Source of the DNA: SHZI01 sp964417725
Lineage (GTDB): Bacteria > Pseudomonadota > Gammaproteobacteria > Steroidobacterales > GCA-2729495
Reading direction: 5' to 3'
NCBI GenBank assembly: GCA_964417725.1
Contig: CAYQIV010000015.1
Coordinates: 1 to 64,000 of the forward strand
DNA: 64,000 nucleotides
Each line of letters begins with the position of its first letter. Position 1 is the stretch's first letter. Of this stretch, positions 42,292-50,980 are shown one piece after another. A program made the translations under genes and the position numbers. The notes beneath the pieces were generated by a model, which was not told the origin of the DNA, did no database searches, and saw nothing but the letters and a program-made list of their open reading frames with translations.

Positions 42292-43712
42292 GCGGGCGCA
42301 TGCGGCGGATCAAGCGCATCCACCTCGTCGGCATCGGCGGGGTCGGCATGAGCGGCATCGCCGAGGTCCTGCTCAACCTCGGTTATGCCGTGCAGGGTTC
42401 GGACCTGCGCGAGTCGGCGGTGACACGGCGTCTGGTGCGGCTCGGTGCGACCTTCCACCTCGGCCACGCCGCCACCCATGTCGGTGATGCCGATGTCGTC
42501 GTCGTCTCGACGGCGGTGGCTGCCGACAACCCCGAGGTGGCCGCGGCCCGGGCCCTGCGCCGGCCGGTGGTACGCCGTGCCGAGATGCTCGCCGAGCTGA
42601 TGCGCTTCCGCCAGGCGATCGCCGTGGCCGGCAGCCACGGCAAGACGACCACCACCAGCCTCATCGCCAGCGTGCTCGCCGAGGCCGGTGAGGACCCGAC
42701 CTTCGTCATCGGCGGACGGCTCAAGAGCGCCGACACCAACGGCCGGCTGGGCGCCAGCCGCTATCTGGTCGCCGAGGCCGATGAAAGCGACGCCTCCTTC
42801 ATGCACCTGCAGCCGATCGTCGCCGTGGTCACCAACATCGACAACGATCACCTGTCGACCTACGGCGGCGACCCGGCGCGGCTGCGCCAGACCTTCGTCG
42901 AGTTCCTGCACAACCTGCCTTTCTACGGCCTCGTCGTCGCCTGCCTCGACGACCCGGGCGTGCGCGAGATCCTGCCGGCGGTCAACCGCGCCATCCTCGG
43001 CTACGGCTTCGACCCCGGCGCCGACATCCGCGCCCTCGACGTGGTGCACGAAGGCCCCGTCACGCGCTTCACGGTCGCCCGCCCGGGTCACGCGGCGCAC
43101 TTGCCGGTGACGCTCAACCTGCCCGGCCGCCACAACGTGCAGAACGCGCTGGCGGCGATCGCCGTGGCCCATGATCTCGAGCTCGATGATGCGGCGATCC
43201 AGCGCGCGCTGGCCGGCTTCGAGGGGGTCGACCGACGTCTGCAGGTGCTCGGTACGGTGTCCTGCAATGGCCACGAGGCGCTGCTGGTCGATGATTACGG
43301 CCACCACCCGACGGAGATCGCCGCGACGCTCGACGCCGCCCGCCACGCCTGGCCCGGCCGCCGGCTGGTCGTGGTCTTCCAGCCGCACCGCTACACGCGC
43401 ACCCACGAACTGCTCGACGACTTCGCCGCGGTGCTGTCCACCGCTGACCGGCTGCTGGTGAGCGAGGTCTATGCTGCGGGCGAAGCGCCGATCGCCGGTG
43501 CCGACGGTCGGGCCATCTGCCGGGCAGTGCGCGGCCGCGGGCTCGTCGAGCCGGTTTTCGTGCCCGACATCGAGCAGGTCGACGAGGTGCTCGGCACGGT
43601 GCTCGCCGATGGTGACCTGCTGCTGATGCTCGGTGCGGGCAACATCGGCGCCGTAGCCGCGCGCCTGCGCGAGGCGGCGGGCGTCACGGCGGCGGCCGGG
43701 GGCGCGGGGTGA
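42288..43712 (+). CDS. murC: UDP-MurNAc:L-alanine ligase
   Basis: First amino-acid ligase of the stem peptide. 474 residues. N-terminal IHLVGIGGVGMSGIAEVLLN, ATP loop AIAVAGSHGKTTTTSLIASV, VAEADESDASFMHLQPIVAV, VTNIDNDHLSTYGGD, GRHNVQNALAAIAVA and VDDYGHHPTEIAATLDAAR. VVVFQPHRYTRTHELLDDFA follows. It overlaps murG (ATGA) and murB (GTGA). Confidence 0.98.
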   Translation: MSGRMRRIKRIHLVGIGGVGMSGIAEVLLNLGYAVQGSDLRESAVTRRLVRLGATFHLGHAATHVGDADVVVVSTAVAADNPEVAAARALRRPVVRRAEMLAELMRFRQAIAVAGSHGKTTTTSLIASVLAEAGEDPTFVIGGRLKSADTNGRLGASRYLVAEADESDASFMHLQPIVAVVTNIDNDHLSTYGGDPARLRQTFVEFLHNLPFYGLVVACLDDPGVREILPAVNRAILGYGFDPGADIRALDVVHEGPVTRFTVARPGHAAHLPVTLNLPGRHNVQNALAAIAVAHDLELDDAAIQRALAGFEGVDRRLQVLGTVSCNGHEALLVDDYGHHPTEIAATLDAARHAWPGRRLVVVFQPHRYTRTHELLDDFAAVLSTADRLLVSEVYAAGEAPIAGADGRAICRAVRGRGLVEPVFVPDIEQVDEVLGTVLADGDLLLMLGAGNIGAVAARLREAAGVTAAAGGAG

Positions 43713-44611
43713 AGGCCATGACGGACACACCCGCCACCCTGCTGCACGACGAGCCCATGGCGCGTCACACGACGTGGCGCGTCGGCGGGCCGGCCGAGCG
43801 CTGGTTCGAGCCGCGCTCGCGCGAGGCCCTGCTCGGCTTCCTGCGCGCGCTCGATCCGGCCACGCCGCTCACCTGGGTGGGCCTCGGCAGCAACCTGCTG
43901 GTCCGCGACGGTGGCCTGCGCGGCGTCGTCATCTGCACCAGCCGGGCCCTCGGCGCGCTCCACCATGACGGCAGCGGCATGGTGATGGCCGGTGCCGGCG
44001 TCGCCTGTACGACGCTGGCGCGCCGCTGCCGCGAGTGGCAGCTCGGCCCGGCGGCGTTCTTCGCCGGTATCCCGGGTACGGTCGGCGGTGCGCTGGCGAT
44101 GAACGCCGGCGCCTTCGGCGGCGAGACCTGGTCGCGGGTCGTCGAGGTCGAGGTCGTCGACCGCCACGGCACGGTGCGCACGCGGCCGGCCGCTGCCTAC
44201 CAGCCGGGTTACCGCGAGCTGCGCGGACCGGCCGACGAGTGGTTTCTCGGCGCGCGCCTGCGCTTTGATACGGGTCATGCGGATGCCGGCGAGGTGCGCG
44301 CCCTGATGGCCGAGCGCCGCGCCCGCCAGCCGCTCGGCCTGCCGAGTTGCGGCTCGGTGTTCCGCAACCCGCCCGGCGACCACGCCGCGCGCCTCATCGA
44401 GGCCGCCGGACTCAAGGGCGCGCGCATCGGCGGCGCGCAAGTGTCGCCGCAGCACGCCAACTTCATCATCAACACGGGTGGCGCATCGGCGGCCGACATC
44501 GAAGGCCTGATCCGCCACGTGCAAGAGGCCGTCGCCCGCCACAGCGGCGTGCATCTCGAAACCGAGGTGCGCATCGTCGGCGAGCCGGCGGCACGGGAGA
44601 CCGCGCAGTGA
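43709..44611 (+). CDS. murB: UDP-N-acetylenolpyruvoylglucosamine reductase
   Basis: FAD enzyme that reduces the MurA product to UDP-MurNAc. 300 residues from a GTG, matching the short (type II) MurB common outside enterics. FAD-binding part: HTTWRVGGPAERWFEPRSRE, WVGLGSNLLVRDGG and FFAGIPGTVGGALAMNAGAF. Active site: Ser in GLPSCGSVFRNPPGDHA and Glu in VHLETEVRIVGE. Type II enzymes lack the extra loop of E. coli MurB. It overlaps ddl in GTGA. Confidence 0.97.
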   Translation: MKAMTDTPATLLHDEPMARHTTWRVGGPAERWFEPRSREALLGFLRALDPATPLTWVGLGSNLLVRDGGLRGVVICTSRALGALHHDGSGMVMAGAGVACTTLARRCREWQLGPAAFFAGIPGTVGGALAMNAGAFGGETWSRVVEVEVVDRHGTVRTRPAAAYQPGYRELRGPADEWFLGARLRFDTGHADAGEVRALMAERRARQPLGLPSCGSVFRNPPGDHAARLIEAAGLKGARIGGAQVSPQHANFIINTGGASAADIEGLIRHVQEAVARHSGVHLETEVRIVGEPAARETAQ

Positions 44612-45576
44612 CCGATGCCCGCGCCCAGTCCTTCGCCCGGCCGGACGACCCGGCCGCCTTCGGCCGCGTCGTCGTCCTGCTCGGCGGCCAGTCGGCGGAG
44701 CGCGAGATCTCGCTGCAGACCGGCCAGGCGGTCTACCGCGCACTTTGTCGCCGCGGCGTCGACGCGCATCTGCTCGATGCCAGCGGTCCGGCGCTGGTCG
44801 CCGCGCTGGCCGAAGGCCGCTGGGACCGCGCCTGGATCGCGCTGCACGGCCGTGGTGGCGAGGACGGCACGCTGCAGGGCCTGCTCGGCGGTCTCGGCAT
44901 CGCCCACACCGGCTCCGGCGTGCTCGGCTCGGCGATCTGCATGGACAAACTGCGCACCAAGCGCCTGCTCCATGGTGCCGGCCTGCCGACGCCGCGCTAC
45001 TGCGTGCTGCGCGACGAGTCGGACCTCGCCGAGGTGCCCGACCAGCTTGGCCTGCCGGTGATCATCAAGCCCTCGGCCGAAGGTTCGAGCCTCGGCATGA
45101 CCCGCGTCGACCATGCCGATGGCCTCGTCGCCGCCTTCCAGGCCGCCGCCGGCTACGGCTGCGAGGTCTTCGCCGAGGAATGGGTCCACGGGCCGGAGTA
45201 CACCGCGGCGATCCTCGGCGACGATGTGCTGCCGCTGATCCGCATCGAGGCGGCCGGCGCGTTCTACGATTACGACGCCAAATACCTCGCCGACACCACG
45301 CGCTACCACTGCCCGGCGGGCCTGACGCCGCCGGACGAGCGTGCGCTCGTCGACATGGCACGCGCCGCCTTCGATGCCGTCGGCGCCCACGGCTGGGGGC
45401 GCGTCGACCTGATGATGCACCCGCGCAACGGCCCGCTGCTCATCGAGATCAATACTGTCCCTGGCATGACCAGCCACAGCCTGGTGCCGATGGCGGCGGC
45501 GGCGGCCGGCATCGATTTCGACGAACTGGCGTGGCGCATCCTCGCCACCAGCCTCGCCACGGGGGGCCGGCCGTGA
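44608..45576 (+). CDS. ddl: D-alanine--D-alanine ligase
   Basis: ATP-grasp enzyme that makes D-Ala-D-Ala for MurF. 322 residues from a GTG. N-terminal VVVLLGGQSAEREISLQTGQ, ALHGRGGEDGTLQGLL and TGSGVLGSAICMDKL. ATP-binding VIIKPSAEGSSLGMTRV, FYDYDAKYLAD, GWGRVDLMM and LIEINTVPGMTSHSLVPMAA. The active-site Tyr in the YDYDAKY region fits D-Ala rather than D-lactate specificity. DdlB-type position between murB and ftsQ. Confidence 0.97.
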   Translation: MTDARAQSFARPDDPAAFGRVVVLLGGQSAEREISLQTGQAVYRALCRRGVDAHLLDASGPALVAALAEGRWDRAWIALHGRGGEDGTLQGLLGGLGIAHTGSGVLGSAICMDKLRTKRLLHGAGLPTPRYCVLRDESDLAEVPDQLGLPVIIKPSAEGSSLGMTRVDHADGLVAAFQAAAGYGCEVFAEEWVHGPEYTAAILGDDVLPLIRIEAAGAFYDYDAKYLADTTRYHCPAGLTPPDERALVDMARAAFDAVGAHGWGRVDLMMHPRNGPLLIEINTVPGMTSHSLVPMAAAAAGIDFDELAWRILATSLATGGRP

Positions 45577-46382
45577 AGCCGTTTCGCGCCGCCAACCGCA
45601 AGCGCCCGCCGAAGCGGGTGCCACGCCTGCGCCTGCCGGCCATCGATCCGGCGCGCGTGATGACCGTGCTGCTGGCCCTCGGTGCCGTCGCTGCCGGTTC
45701 GATGGCCTTCCACTGGCTGGCTGACCGGCCGGTGTCCCACGCGCTCATCCGTGGCGAGTTCGAGCGCGTCTCCGCAGACCGCATCGAGGCCGCGGTCCGC
45801 CCGCACATGGGGCGCGGCTTCCTCGCTCTCGACCTCGGTGCCGTGGTCGCCGATGTCGAGGCCTTGCCGTGGGTGGCCGCAGCCACCGCCGCGCGACGCT
45901 GGCCGGATGCACTGGAGGTCACCGTCCGCGAGGAGCAGCCGGCGGCCCGCTGGGGCGATCGCGGCCTGCTCAACGCGCGGGGCCGGCTGTTCGTCGAGGA
46001 GGCCACCCACATTCCGGCCGAGCTGCCGCGGCTCAGCGGCCCGCCGGGCAGCGAGGCCGAGGTCGCGGCGCAGTTCATGGTGCTGCAACAACAACTGGTC
46101 GGGCGCGGCATGACGCTGGTCGAGCTGGCGCTCGACAGTCGCGGTGCGTGGCGCTTTGGCATCGGCAACGGCATCGTCGTGCATCTCGGCTCCGGCGACG
46201 CGGCGCCGCGCATCGCCCGCTTCTTCGCTGCCTTCGACGACACGATCGCCGGCCTGGCCGAGGAAGTCCGCTACGTCGACATGCGTTACACCAACGGTTT
46301 CGCCATCGGCTGGAAGCAGCCCGGCGGCACCTCGTCCGGCCTCGCTGCGGCGGGCGCCAGGGAGCAGGATCCGGATGTCTAG
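45573..46382 (+). CDS. ftsQ: Cell division protein FtsQ
   Basis: Bitopic division protein that links early and late divisome parts through FtsL/FtsB. 269 residues from a GTG overlapping ddl: basic cytoplasmic N-terminus (KPFRAANRKRPPKRVPRLR), one helix (VMTVLLALGAVAAGSMAFHW, about 31-50), POTRA domain (about 60-125, FERVSADRIEAAVRPHMGRG, VEALPWVAAATAARRWPDAL) and beta domain (EVRYVDMRYTNGFAIGWK). The stop lies 8 bases into ftsA. Confidence 0.95.
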   Translation: MKPFRAANRKRPPKRVPRLRLPAIDPARVMTVLLALGAVAAGSMAFHWLADRPVSHALIRGEFERVSADRIEAAVRPHMGRGFLALDLGAVVADVEALPWVAAATAARRWPDALEVTVREEQPAARWGDRGLLNARGRLFVEEATHIPAELPRLSGPPGSEAEVAAQFMVLQQQLVGRGMTLVELALDSRGAWRFGIGNGIVVHLGSGDAAPRIARFFAAFDDTIAGLAEEVRYVDMRYTNGFAIGWKQPGGTSSGLAAAGAREQDPDV

Positions 46383-47610
46383 ACGCGACGAAAAGCACAT
46401 CATCGCCGGCCTCGATATCGGCACCTCGAAGGTCGTCGCCCTGATCGGCGAGCTGCATGCCGACGGGCAGATCGAGGTCGTCGGCTTCGGCATGCACCCG
46501 TCGAAGGGCCTCAAGCGCGGCGTGGTCGTCAACATCGAGGCCACGGTGAACTCGATCCAGCGCGCTGTCGAAGAAGCCGAGCTGATGGCCAACTGCGAGA
46601 TCAATCAGGTCTACGCCGGCATCGCCGGCAGCCATGTGCGCAGCCTCAACTCGCATGGCATCGTCGCCATCCGCGACCGCGAGGTGACGCGCTCCGATAT
46701 GGAACGGGTCATCGATGCGGCGCGTGCCGTGGCGATCCCTGCCGACCAGAAGATTCTCCATGTGCTGCCGCAGGAATTCATCATCGACGGCCAGGAGGGC
46801 ATCCGCGAGCCGATCGGCATGTCGGGCGTGCGTCTCGAGGCGCGCGTCCACATGGTCACGGGGGCGGCGAGCGCCGCCCAGAACATTGTCAAGTGCGTGC
46901 AGCGTTGCGGACTGACCGTCGCCGACATCGTCCTCGAGCAGCTCGCCTCGAGCCACGCCGTGCTGACCGACGATGAGCGTGAGCTCGGCATCTGCCTGGT
47001 CGACATCGGTGGCGGCACGACCGATATCGCCGTGTTCCACAACGGCGCGATCCGCCACACGGCGGTGATTCCCATTGCCGGTGACCAGGTCACCAACGAC
47101 ATCGCCATCTCGATGCGTACGCCGACGCACTACGCCGAGGAGATCAAGGTGCGCTACGCCTGTGCACTGTCGCAGCTCGCCAACGAGGACGAGACCATCG
47201 AGGTGCCGAGTGTCGGTGAGCGGCCGCCGCGGCGGCTGGCGCGGCAGACGCTCGCCGAGGTCATCGAGCCGCGCTACGAGGAGCTCTTCGGCCTGATCCG
47301 CGATGAACTGCGGCGCAGCGGCTTCGAGGACACGGTGGCGGCCGGTGTCGTGCTGACCGGCGGCAGCTCGAAGATGGAGGGCGCCATCGAGCTTGCCGAA
47401 GAGGTGTTCCACATGCCGGTGCGCCTCGGCGTGCCGCAGCACGTGCGTGGCCTCGGCGATGTGGTGCGCAATCCGATCCATGCCACCGGTGTCGGCCTGC
47501 TGGTCTACGCCGCGGAGAGGGCCAGGCAGGCCGCCGATACGCAGGTCGTGGGTGGGGGGTTGCGCGAGGTCTGGGAGCGGATGAGGGGCTGGTTTCAGGG
47601 GAATTTCTGA
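46375..47610 (+). CDS. ftsA: Cell division protein FtsA
   Basis: Actin-fold membrane tether of FtsZ. 411 residues: phosphate 1 loop IAGLDIGTSKVVALIGEL, subdomain 1C insert (about 85-160, with DQKILHVLPQEFIIDGQEGI), phosphate 2 loop CLVDIGGGTTDIAVFHNGAI and VVLTGGSSKMEGAIELA. The C-terminal amphipathic membrane helix is LREVWERMRGWFQGNF. ATG 46375 overlaps ftsQ by 8 bases. The stop codon sits inside the loop of the hairpin at 47598-47616. Confidence 0.98.
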   Translation: MSRRDEKHIIAGLDIGTSKVVALIGELHADGQIEVVGFGMHPSKGLKRGVVVNIEATVNSIQRAVEEAELMANCEINQVYAGIAGSHVRSLNSHGIVAIRDREVTRSDMERVIDAARAVAIPADQKILHVLPQEFIIDGQEGIREPIGMSGVRLEARVHMVTGAASAAQNIVKCVQRCGLTVADIVLEQLASSHAVLTDDERELGICLVDIGGGTTDIAVFHNGAIRHTAVIPIAGDQVTNDIAISMRTPTHYAEEIKVRYACALSQLANEDETIEVPSVGERPPRRLARQTLAEVIEPRYEELFGLIRDELRRSGFEDTVAAGVVLTGGSSKMEGAIELAEEVFHMPVRLGVPQHVRGLGDVVRNPIHATGVGLLVYAAERARQAADTQVVGGGLREVWERMRGWFQGNF

Positions 47611-47634
47611 TTCCCCGGGGTTGTTGTTTTTTTT
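47598..47634 (+). terminator. Terminator-like hairpin between ftsA and ftsZ
   Basis: GGGGAAT (47598-47604), loop TTCTG, ATTCCCC (47610-47616): a perfect 7-bp stem whose loop holds part of the ftsA stop codon. Four G and the tract TTGTTGTTTTTTTT (47621-47634) follow. The four-base gap before the T tract makes it imperfect as an intrinsic terminator, so partial attenuation or 3'-end stabilisation is equally possible. Confidence 0.5.
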
Positions 47635-47651
47635 GAATCAGGAGCAGTGAC

Positions 47652-48863
47652 ATGTTTGAACTGATGGATGCATACAGTCAGAACGCCGTGATCAAGGTGC
47701 TGGGTGTCGGCGGCGGCGGCGGCAATGCCGTGAGGCACATGGTCAGCGTCGGCATCGATGGTGTCGACTTCATCTGCTGCAATACCGATTCGCAGGCCTT
47801 GCGCACCTCGAACGTGCGCACCGCGCTGCAGATCGGCTGCAACATCACCAAGGGCCTCGGCGCCGGGGCCAACCCCGATGTCGGCCGGCAGGCGGCGATG
47901 GAAGACCGTGACCGGATCATCGAGGTCATCGAGGGCGCCGACATGCTCTTCATCACCGCCGGCTTCGGCGGCGGCACGGGCACGGGTGCCGCACCGGTGG
48001 TCGCCCAGGTGGCGCGTGAACTCGGCATCCTCACCGTCGCCGTGGTCACCAAGCCGTTCGTCATCGAGGGCAGCCGGCGCATGACGATTGCCGAGACTGG
48101 CATCAACGAACTCGGCAAGTATGTCGATTCGCTGATCACCATTCCCAACGAAAAGCTGCTCTCGGTGCTCGGTCCCGACACGGCGCTGCTCGACGCCTTC
48201 CGTGCCGCCAACGAGGTCCTGCAGGGCGCCGTGCAGGGTATCGCCGAGCTGATCACCCGGCCGGGCCTCATCAACGTCGACTTCGCCGACGTGCGCACCG
48301 TGATGTCGGAGATGGGCATGGCGATGATGGGTTCGGGCACGGCGCGCGGCGAGGACCGCGCCCGCGAGGCCGCCGAGGCGGCCATCGCCAGCCCGCTGCT
48401 CGAGGACGTCAACCTGTCGGGCGCGCGTGGCATCCTCGTCAACGTCACGGCCGGCGAGAACCTCTCGATCGGCGAGTTCCGCCAGGTCGGCGAGACGGTG
48501 CGCCAGTGCACCTCGGACGACGCCACGGTGGTCATCGGCACGGTGATCGACCCGGAGATGACCGACGCCATCCGGGTGACGGTCGTCGCCACCGGCCTCG
48601 GCCAGCAGGTGGTCCAGCAGCGCCCGCCGCTGATTCGCGTCGTGTCCCCGGTGCAGGCGCCGGTGCAGCGCGCCCCGGCGGCGCCCGCCGCCGAGCGCCA
48701 TGGCGCCGGCCAGCCCGCGGTGGACACGGCGTCCAATCCCTACGGCGCCTACGACCAGCCGACCTACATCCGCAAGAAGGCCGTCGGCGAGCAGTTCAGC
48801 GACAGCGGCGAGTCGCTCGGTCTGCTCGATGTACCGGCTTTCCTGCGCCGTCAGGCCGACTGA
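47652..48863 (+). CDS. ftsZ: Cell division protein FtsZ
   Basis: Tubulin-like GTPase that forms the division ring. 403 residues: VIKVLGVGGGGGNAVRHMV near the N-terminus, tubulin signature GGGTGTGAAPVVAQVARELG (about 106-125), and synergy loop INVDFADVRTVMSEMGMAMM. A variable linker (about 320-370, rich in Pro, Ala, Gln) leads to the conserved tail DVPAFLRRQAD that binds FtsA and ZipA. CAGGAG stands 8 bases before the ATG, so initiation is independent of ftsA. Confidence 0.99.
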   Translation: MFELMDAYSQNAVIKVLGVGGGGGNAVRHMVSVGIDGVDFICCNTDSQALRTSNVRTALQIGCNITKGLGAGANPDVGRQAAMEDRDRIIEVIEGADMLFITAGFGGGTGTGAAPVVAQVARELGILTVAVVTKPFVIEGSRRMTIAETGINELGKYVDSLITIPNEKLLSVLGPDTALLDAFRAANEVLQGAVQGIAELITRPGLINVDFADVRTVMSEMGMAMMGSGTARGEDRAREAAEAAIASPLLEDVNLSGARGILVNVTAGENLSIGEFRQVGETVRQCTSDDATVVIGTVIDPEMTDAIRVTVVATGLGQQVVQQRPPLIRVVSPVQAPVQRAPAAPAAERHGAGQPAVDTASNPYGAYDQPTYIRKKAVGEQFSDSGESLGLLDVPAFLRRQAD

Positions 48864-48887
48864 GGCCGGCGGCGGGCATGGGCGTCA

Positions 48888-48917
48888 TTGCGCGGTTTTC
48901 CGTCGCTGTGCTACGGT
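48888..48917 (+). promoter_or_regulatory. Candidate lpxC promoter
   Basis: TTGCGC (48888-48893), 18-base spacer, TACGGT (48912-48917), in the 130-base ftsZ-lpxC gap. A perfect stem CCTGCCG/CGGCAGG at 48934-48949 follows in the leader; it has no T run, so it is not an obvious terminator. Weak motif evidence. Confidence 0.35.
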
Positions 48918-48993
48918 TCCCGGCGCATGACGCCCTGCCGCCCGGCAGGAGGGGCGGGGGGTTCACGGGCCCCCTCGGGTTGATGGAGCCACG

Positions 48994-49902
48994 TTGAAAC
49001 AGCGAACCCTGAGAACGGCCGTACAGACGGCCGGTGTCGGCCTGCATACCGGGCGCAAGGTCTTCATGACGGTGCGGCCGGCGGCCGAGAACACCGGCAT
49101 CGTCTTCCGGCGTGTCGACCTCGACCCGCCGGTGGATGTCGCCGCCGACCCCTTCAAGGTCGGCGAGACGATGCTCGGCACGACCCTCGTGCAGGGCGAC
49201 GTCAAGGTGGCGACGGTCGAGCACCTGATGGCGGCCTTTGCCGGCCTCGGCATCGACAACGCCTGGGTCGACATCAGCGCCGCTGAAATCCCCATCATGG
49301 ACGGCAGCGCCGCACCGTTCGTCTTCCTGCTGCAATCGGCAGGCATCGTCGAGCAGCCGGCCGCCAAGCGTTTCGTGCGCGTGCGGCGCGTGGTGCGGGT
49401 CGAGGAGGGCGACAAGTGGGCCGAGCTGAGGCCGTGGGCCGGGTTCCGTGTCAGCTTCGAGATCGATTTCGACCACCCGTCGTTCCGTCGTCACGCGCAG
49501 AAGGCCAGCGTCGATTTTTCCACCACGACGTTCCTGCGCGACATCGCCCGGGCGCGCACCTTCGGTTTCGCCCGCGACATCGACATGCTGCGCACCCGGC
49601 AGCTGACCCTCGGCGGCAGCATGGACAACGCCATCGTCCTCGACGACTTCCGCATTCTCAACGAGGATGGGTTGCGCTTCGAGGACGAGTTCGTCAAGCA
49701 CAAGATCCTCGACGCCATCGGCGACATCTACGTGCTTGGCCACAGCCTGATCGGCGAGGTCTGTGCCAGCAAGTCGGGCCACGGACTCAACAACCGCCTG
49801 CTGCGTGCCCTGCTCGGTGACCCCTCGGCCTACGAGATGACCACCTTCGACGGGCAGCGCGACCTGCCGATCGCCTATCCCGTGGCCCTGCCGGCGGCCT
49901 GA
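48994..49902 (+). CDS. lpxC: UDP-3-O-acyl-N-acetylglucosamine deacetylase LpxC
   Basis: Zinc enzyme, first committed step of lipid A synthesis. 302 residues. Zinc-binding and catalytic parts: TVEHLMAAFAGLGIDNAWVD with the first His, FEDEFVKHKILDAIGDIYVL with the second His and Asp, and the catalytic His in SKSGHGLNNRLLRALL. Start is a TTG giving MKQRTLRTAVQTAGVGLHTG, with GGAG 6 bases upstream; no in-frame ATG or GTG fits the conserved N-terminus. Follows ftsZ, the normal end of the dcw cluster. Confidence 0.97.
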   Translation: MKQRTLRTAVQTAGVGLHTGRKVFMTVRPAAENTGIVFRRVDLDPPVDVAADPFKVGETMLGTTLVQGDVKVATVEHLMAAFAGLGIDNAWVDISAAEIPIMDGSAAPFVFLLQSAGIVEQPAAKRFVRVRRVVRVEEGDKWAELRPWAGFRVSFEIDFDHPSFRRHAQKASVDFSTTTFLRDIARARTFGFARDIDMLRTRQLTLGGSMDNAIVLDDFRILNEDGLRFEDEFVKHKILDAIGDIYVLGHSLIGEVCASKSGHGLNNRLLRALLGDPSAYEMTTFDGQRDLPIAYPVALPAA

Positions 49903-49914
49903 GCCGCCCCGTTC

Positions 49915-50226
49915 TCAGCGCCCGCTGGCGACACGCACCCGCACCCGCAGCGCCTGCGGGTGGTGATGCCGGCAGGCGTCGAGCAGTGTCGTCGATTCGA
50001 AGCGCAACCGCGTCGCCCATTCCGGGCTGCCGGTGCTGACCACCAGCGTGCCGTCCGCGTGCAGGTTGCAGGCGCCGAGCGCCGAGCGCAGTTCGGCCGG
50101 CAATGCCTCGCGCAGGTGGTCGGCGAGCGCCAGGCGCTGCCGAGCGCCTTCCGCCAGGCGCTTCAGACGCACACTGTCCTGCAGTGCCTGGCCGATGGGC
50201 AACGGCGTGCCGCGCGGGTTGCTCAT
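49915..50226 (-). CDS. dciA: DciA family protein (DUF721), helicase operator
   Basis: 103 residues of the DUF721 family, of which DciA assists loading of the replicative helicase DnaB in bacteria without DnaC or DnaI. Visible features are the helical start QALQDSVRLKRLAEGARQRL and the KH-like part LHADGTLVVSTGSPEWATRL with RFESTTLLDACRHHHPQAL. The position between lpxC and secA, on the opposite strand, is the same as in Pseudomonas and related genera. AGGAAA lies upstream of the ATG at 50226. The frame is open further upstream but unsupported. Confidence 0.85.
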   Translation of the reverse strand: MSNPRGTPLPIGQALQDSVRLKRLAEGARQRLALADHLREALPAELRSALGACNLHADGTLVVSTGSPEWATRLRFESTTLLDACRHHHPQALRVRVRVASGR

Positions 50227-50314
50227 CCGGTAATGGTTTCCTGGTGTGACGGCGTTCTTGTCCCGGGCCTTGCCGGTGCGGCATAGTCTAGCCGCGATCC
50301 ACGGGCAGGGACCG

Positions 50315-50980
50315 ATGCCGGCACCACCCACCTCACCGCCCCGGGGCGACGGCGATGCCCCCGGCCATTTTGCCCGCCGCCGCCTGTTGAGCGCCGCGGC
50401 GCTGCTGCTGCTGGCCGCGGGCGGTTTTGCTGCCGGCTGGGCCTGGGGCCACGGCCAATGGGGTCCTGCCCCCGCACCGTCCATGGCCTGGGCACCGATG
50501 CCCGTCGCCGCGGCCCCGGCGGTGCCCGCGGCCCCGCCCGCCGGGGTAGACCGGCCGCCGGCGGCGGCCGCACGGGTGCGGGGTCGCAGGATCGTGCCGC
50601 CGCTCGACGGCGCCACCCTCTCGAGCCGTTTCGGTCCGCGTCGTGATCCGTTCAACGGTCGGCCGGCCCTGCACCGGGGCGTCGACTTCGCCGCCGCGCG
50701 CCACGCATCGATCGTCGCCGCCGGTCCCGGGGTGGTCACCTGGTCGGGGCCGCGGGCCGGCTACGGCAACCTGGTCGAGATCGACCACGGCAGCGGCTGG
50801 GTGACGCGCTACGCCCACAATGCCGCGAACCTGGTCAGTGCCGGTGATTACGTCAGGCCCGGCCAGGCCATCGCCCTGCTCGGCGACACCGGCCGGGCGA
50901 CCGGCGCACACCTGCATTTCGAGCTGCTCTACGGCGGCCTGCACCTCGATCCCGCCCGCTACCTGCCGCCGGCGACCTGA
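50315..50980 (+). CDS. M23 (LytM) family peptidase
   Basis: Exported or membrane-anchored zinc endopeptidase or a relative that activates amidases. 221 residues: an ARRRLLSAAALLLLAAGGFA signal-anchor (about 20-40), an Ala/Pro linker (about 50-85), and a LytM domain with RFGPRRDPFNGRPALHRGVD, ASIVAAGPGVVTWSGPRAGY, TRYAHNAANLVSAGDYVRPG and AHLHFELLYGG. HxxxD and HxH zinc ligands are intact, so it is probably active. It lies between dciA and secA, as in many gammaproteobacteria. Confidence 0.92.
   Translation: MPAPPTSPPRGDGDAPGHFARRRLLSAAALLLLAAGGFAAGWAWGHGQWGPAPAPSMAWAPMPVAAAPAVPAAPPAGVDRPPAAAARVRGRRIVPPLDGATLSSRFGPRRDPFNGRPALHRGVDFAAARHASIVAAGPGVVTWSGPRAGYGNLVEIDHGSGWVTRYAHNAANLVSAGDYVRPGQAIALLGDTGRATGAHLHFELLYGGLHLDPARYLPPAT

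Noticed and set aside
48934..48949. Perfect hairpin after ftsZ as a terminator.
   Set aside because: No T tract follows, so it was only noted in the lpxC leader.
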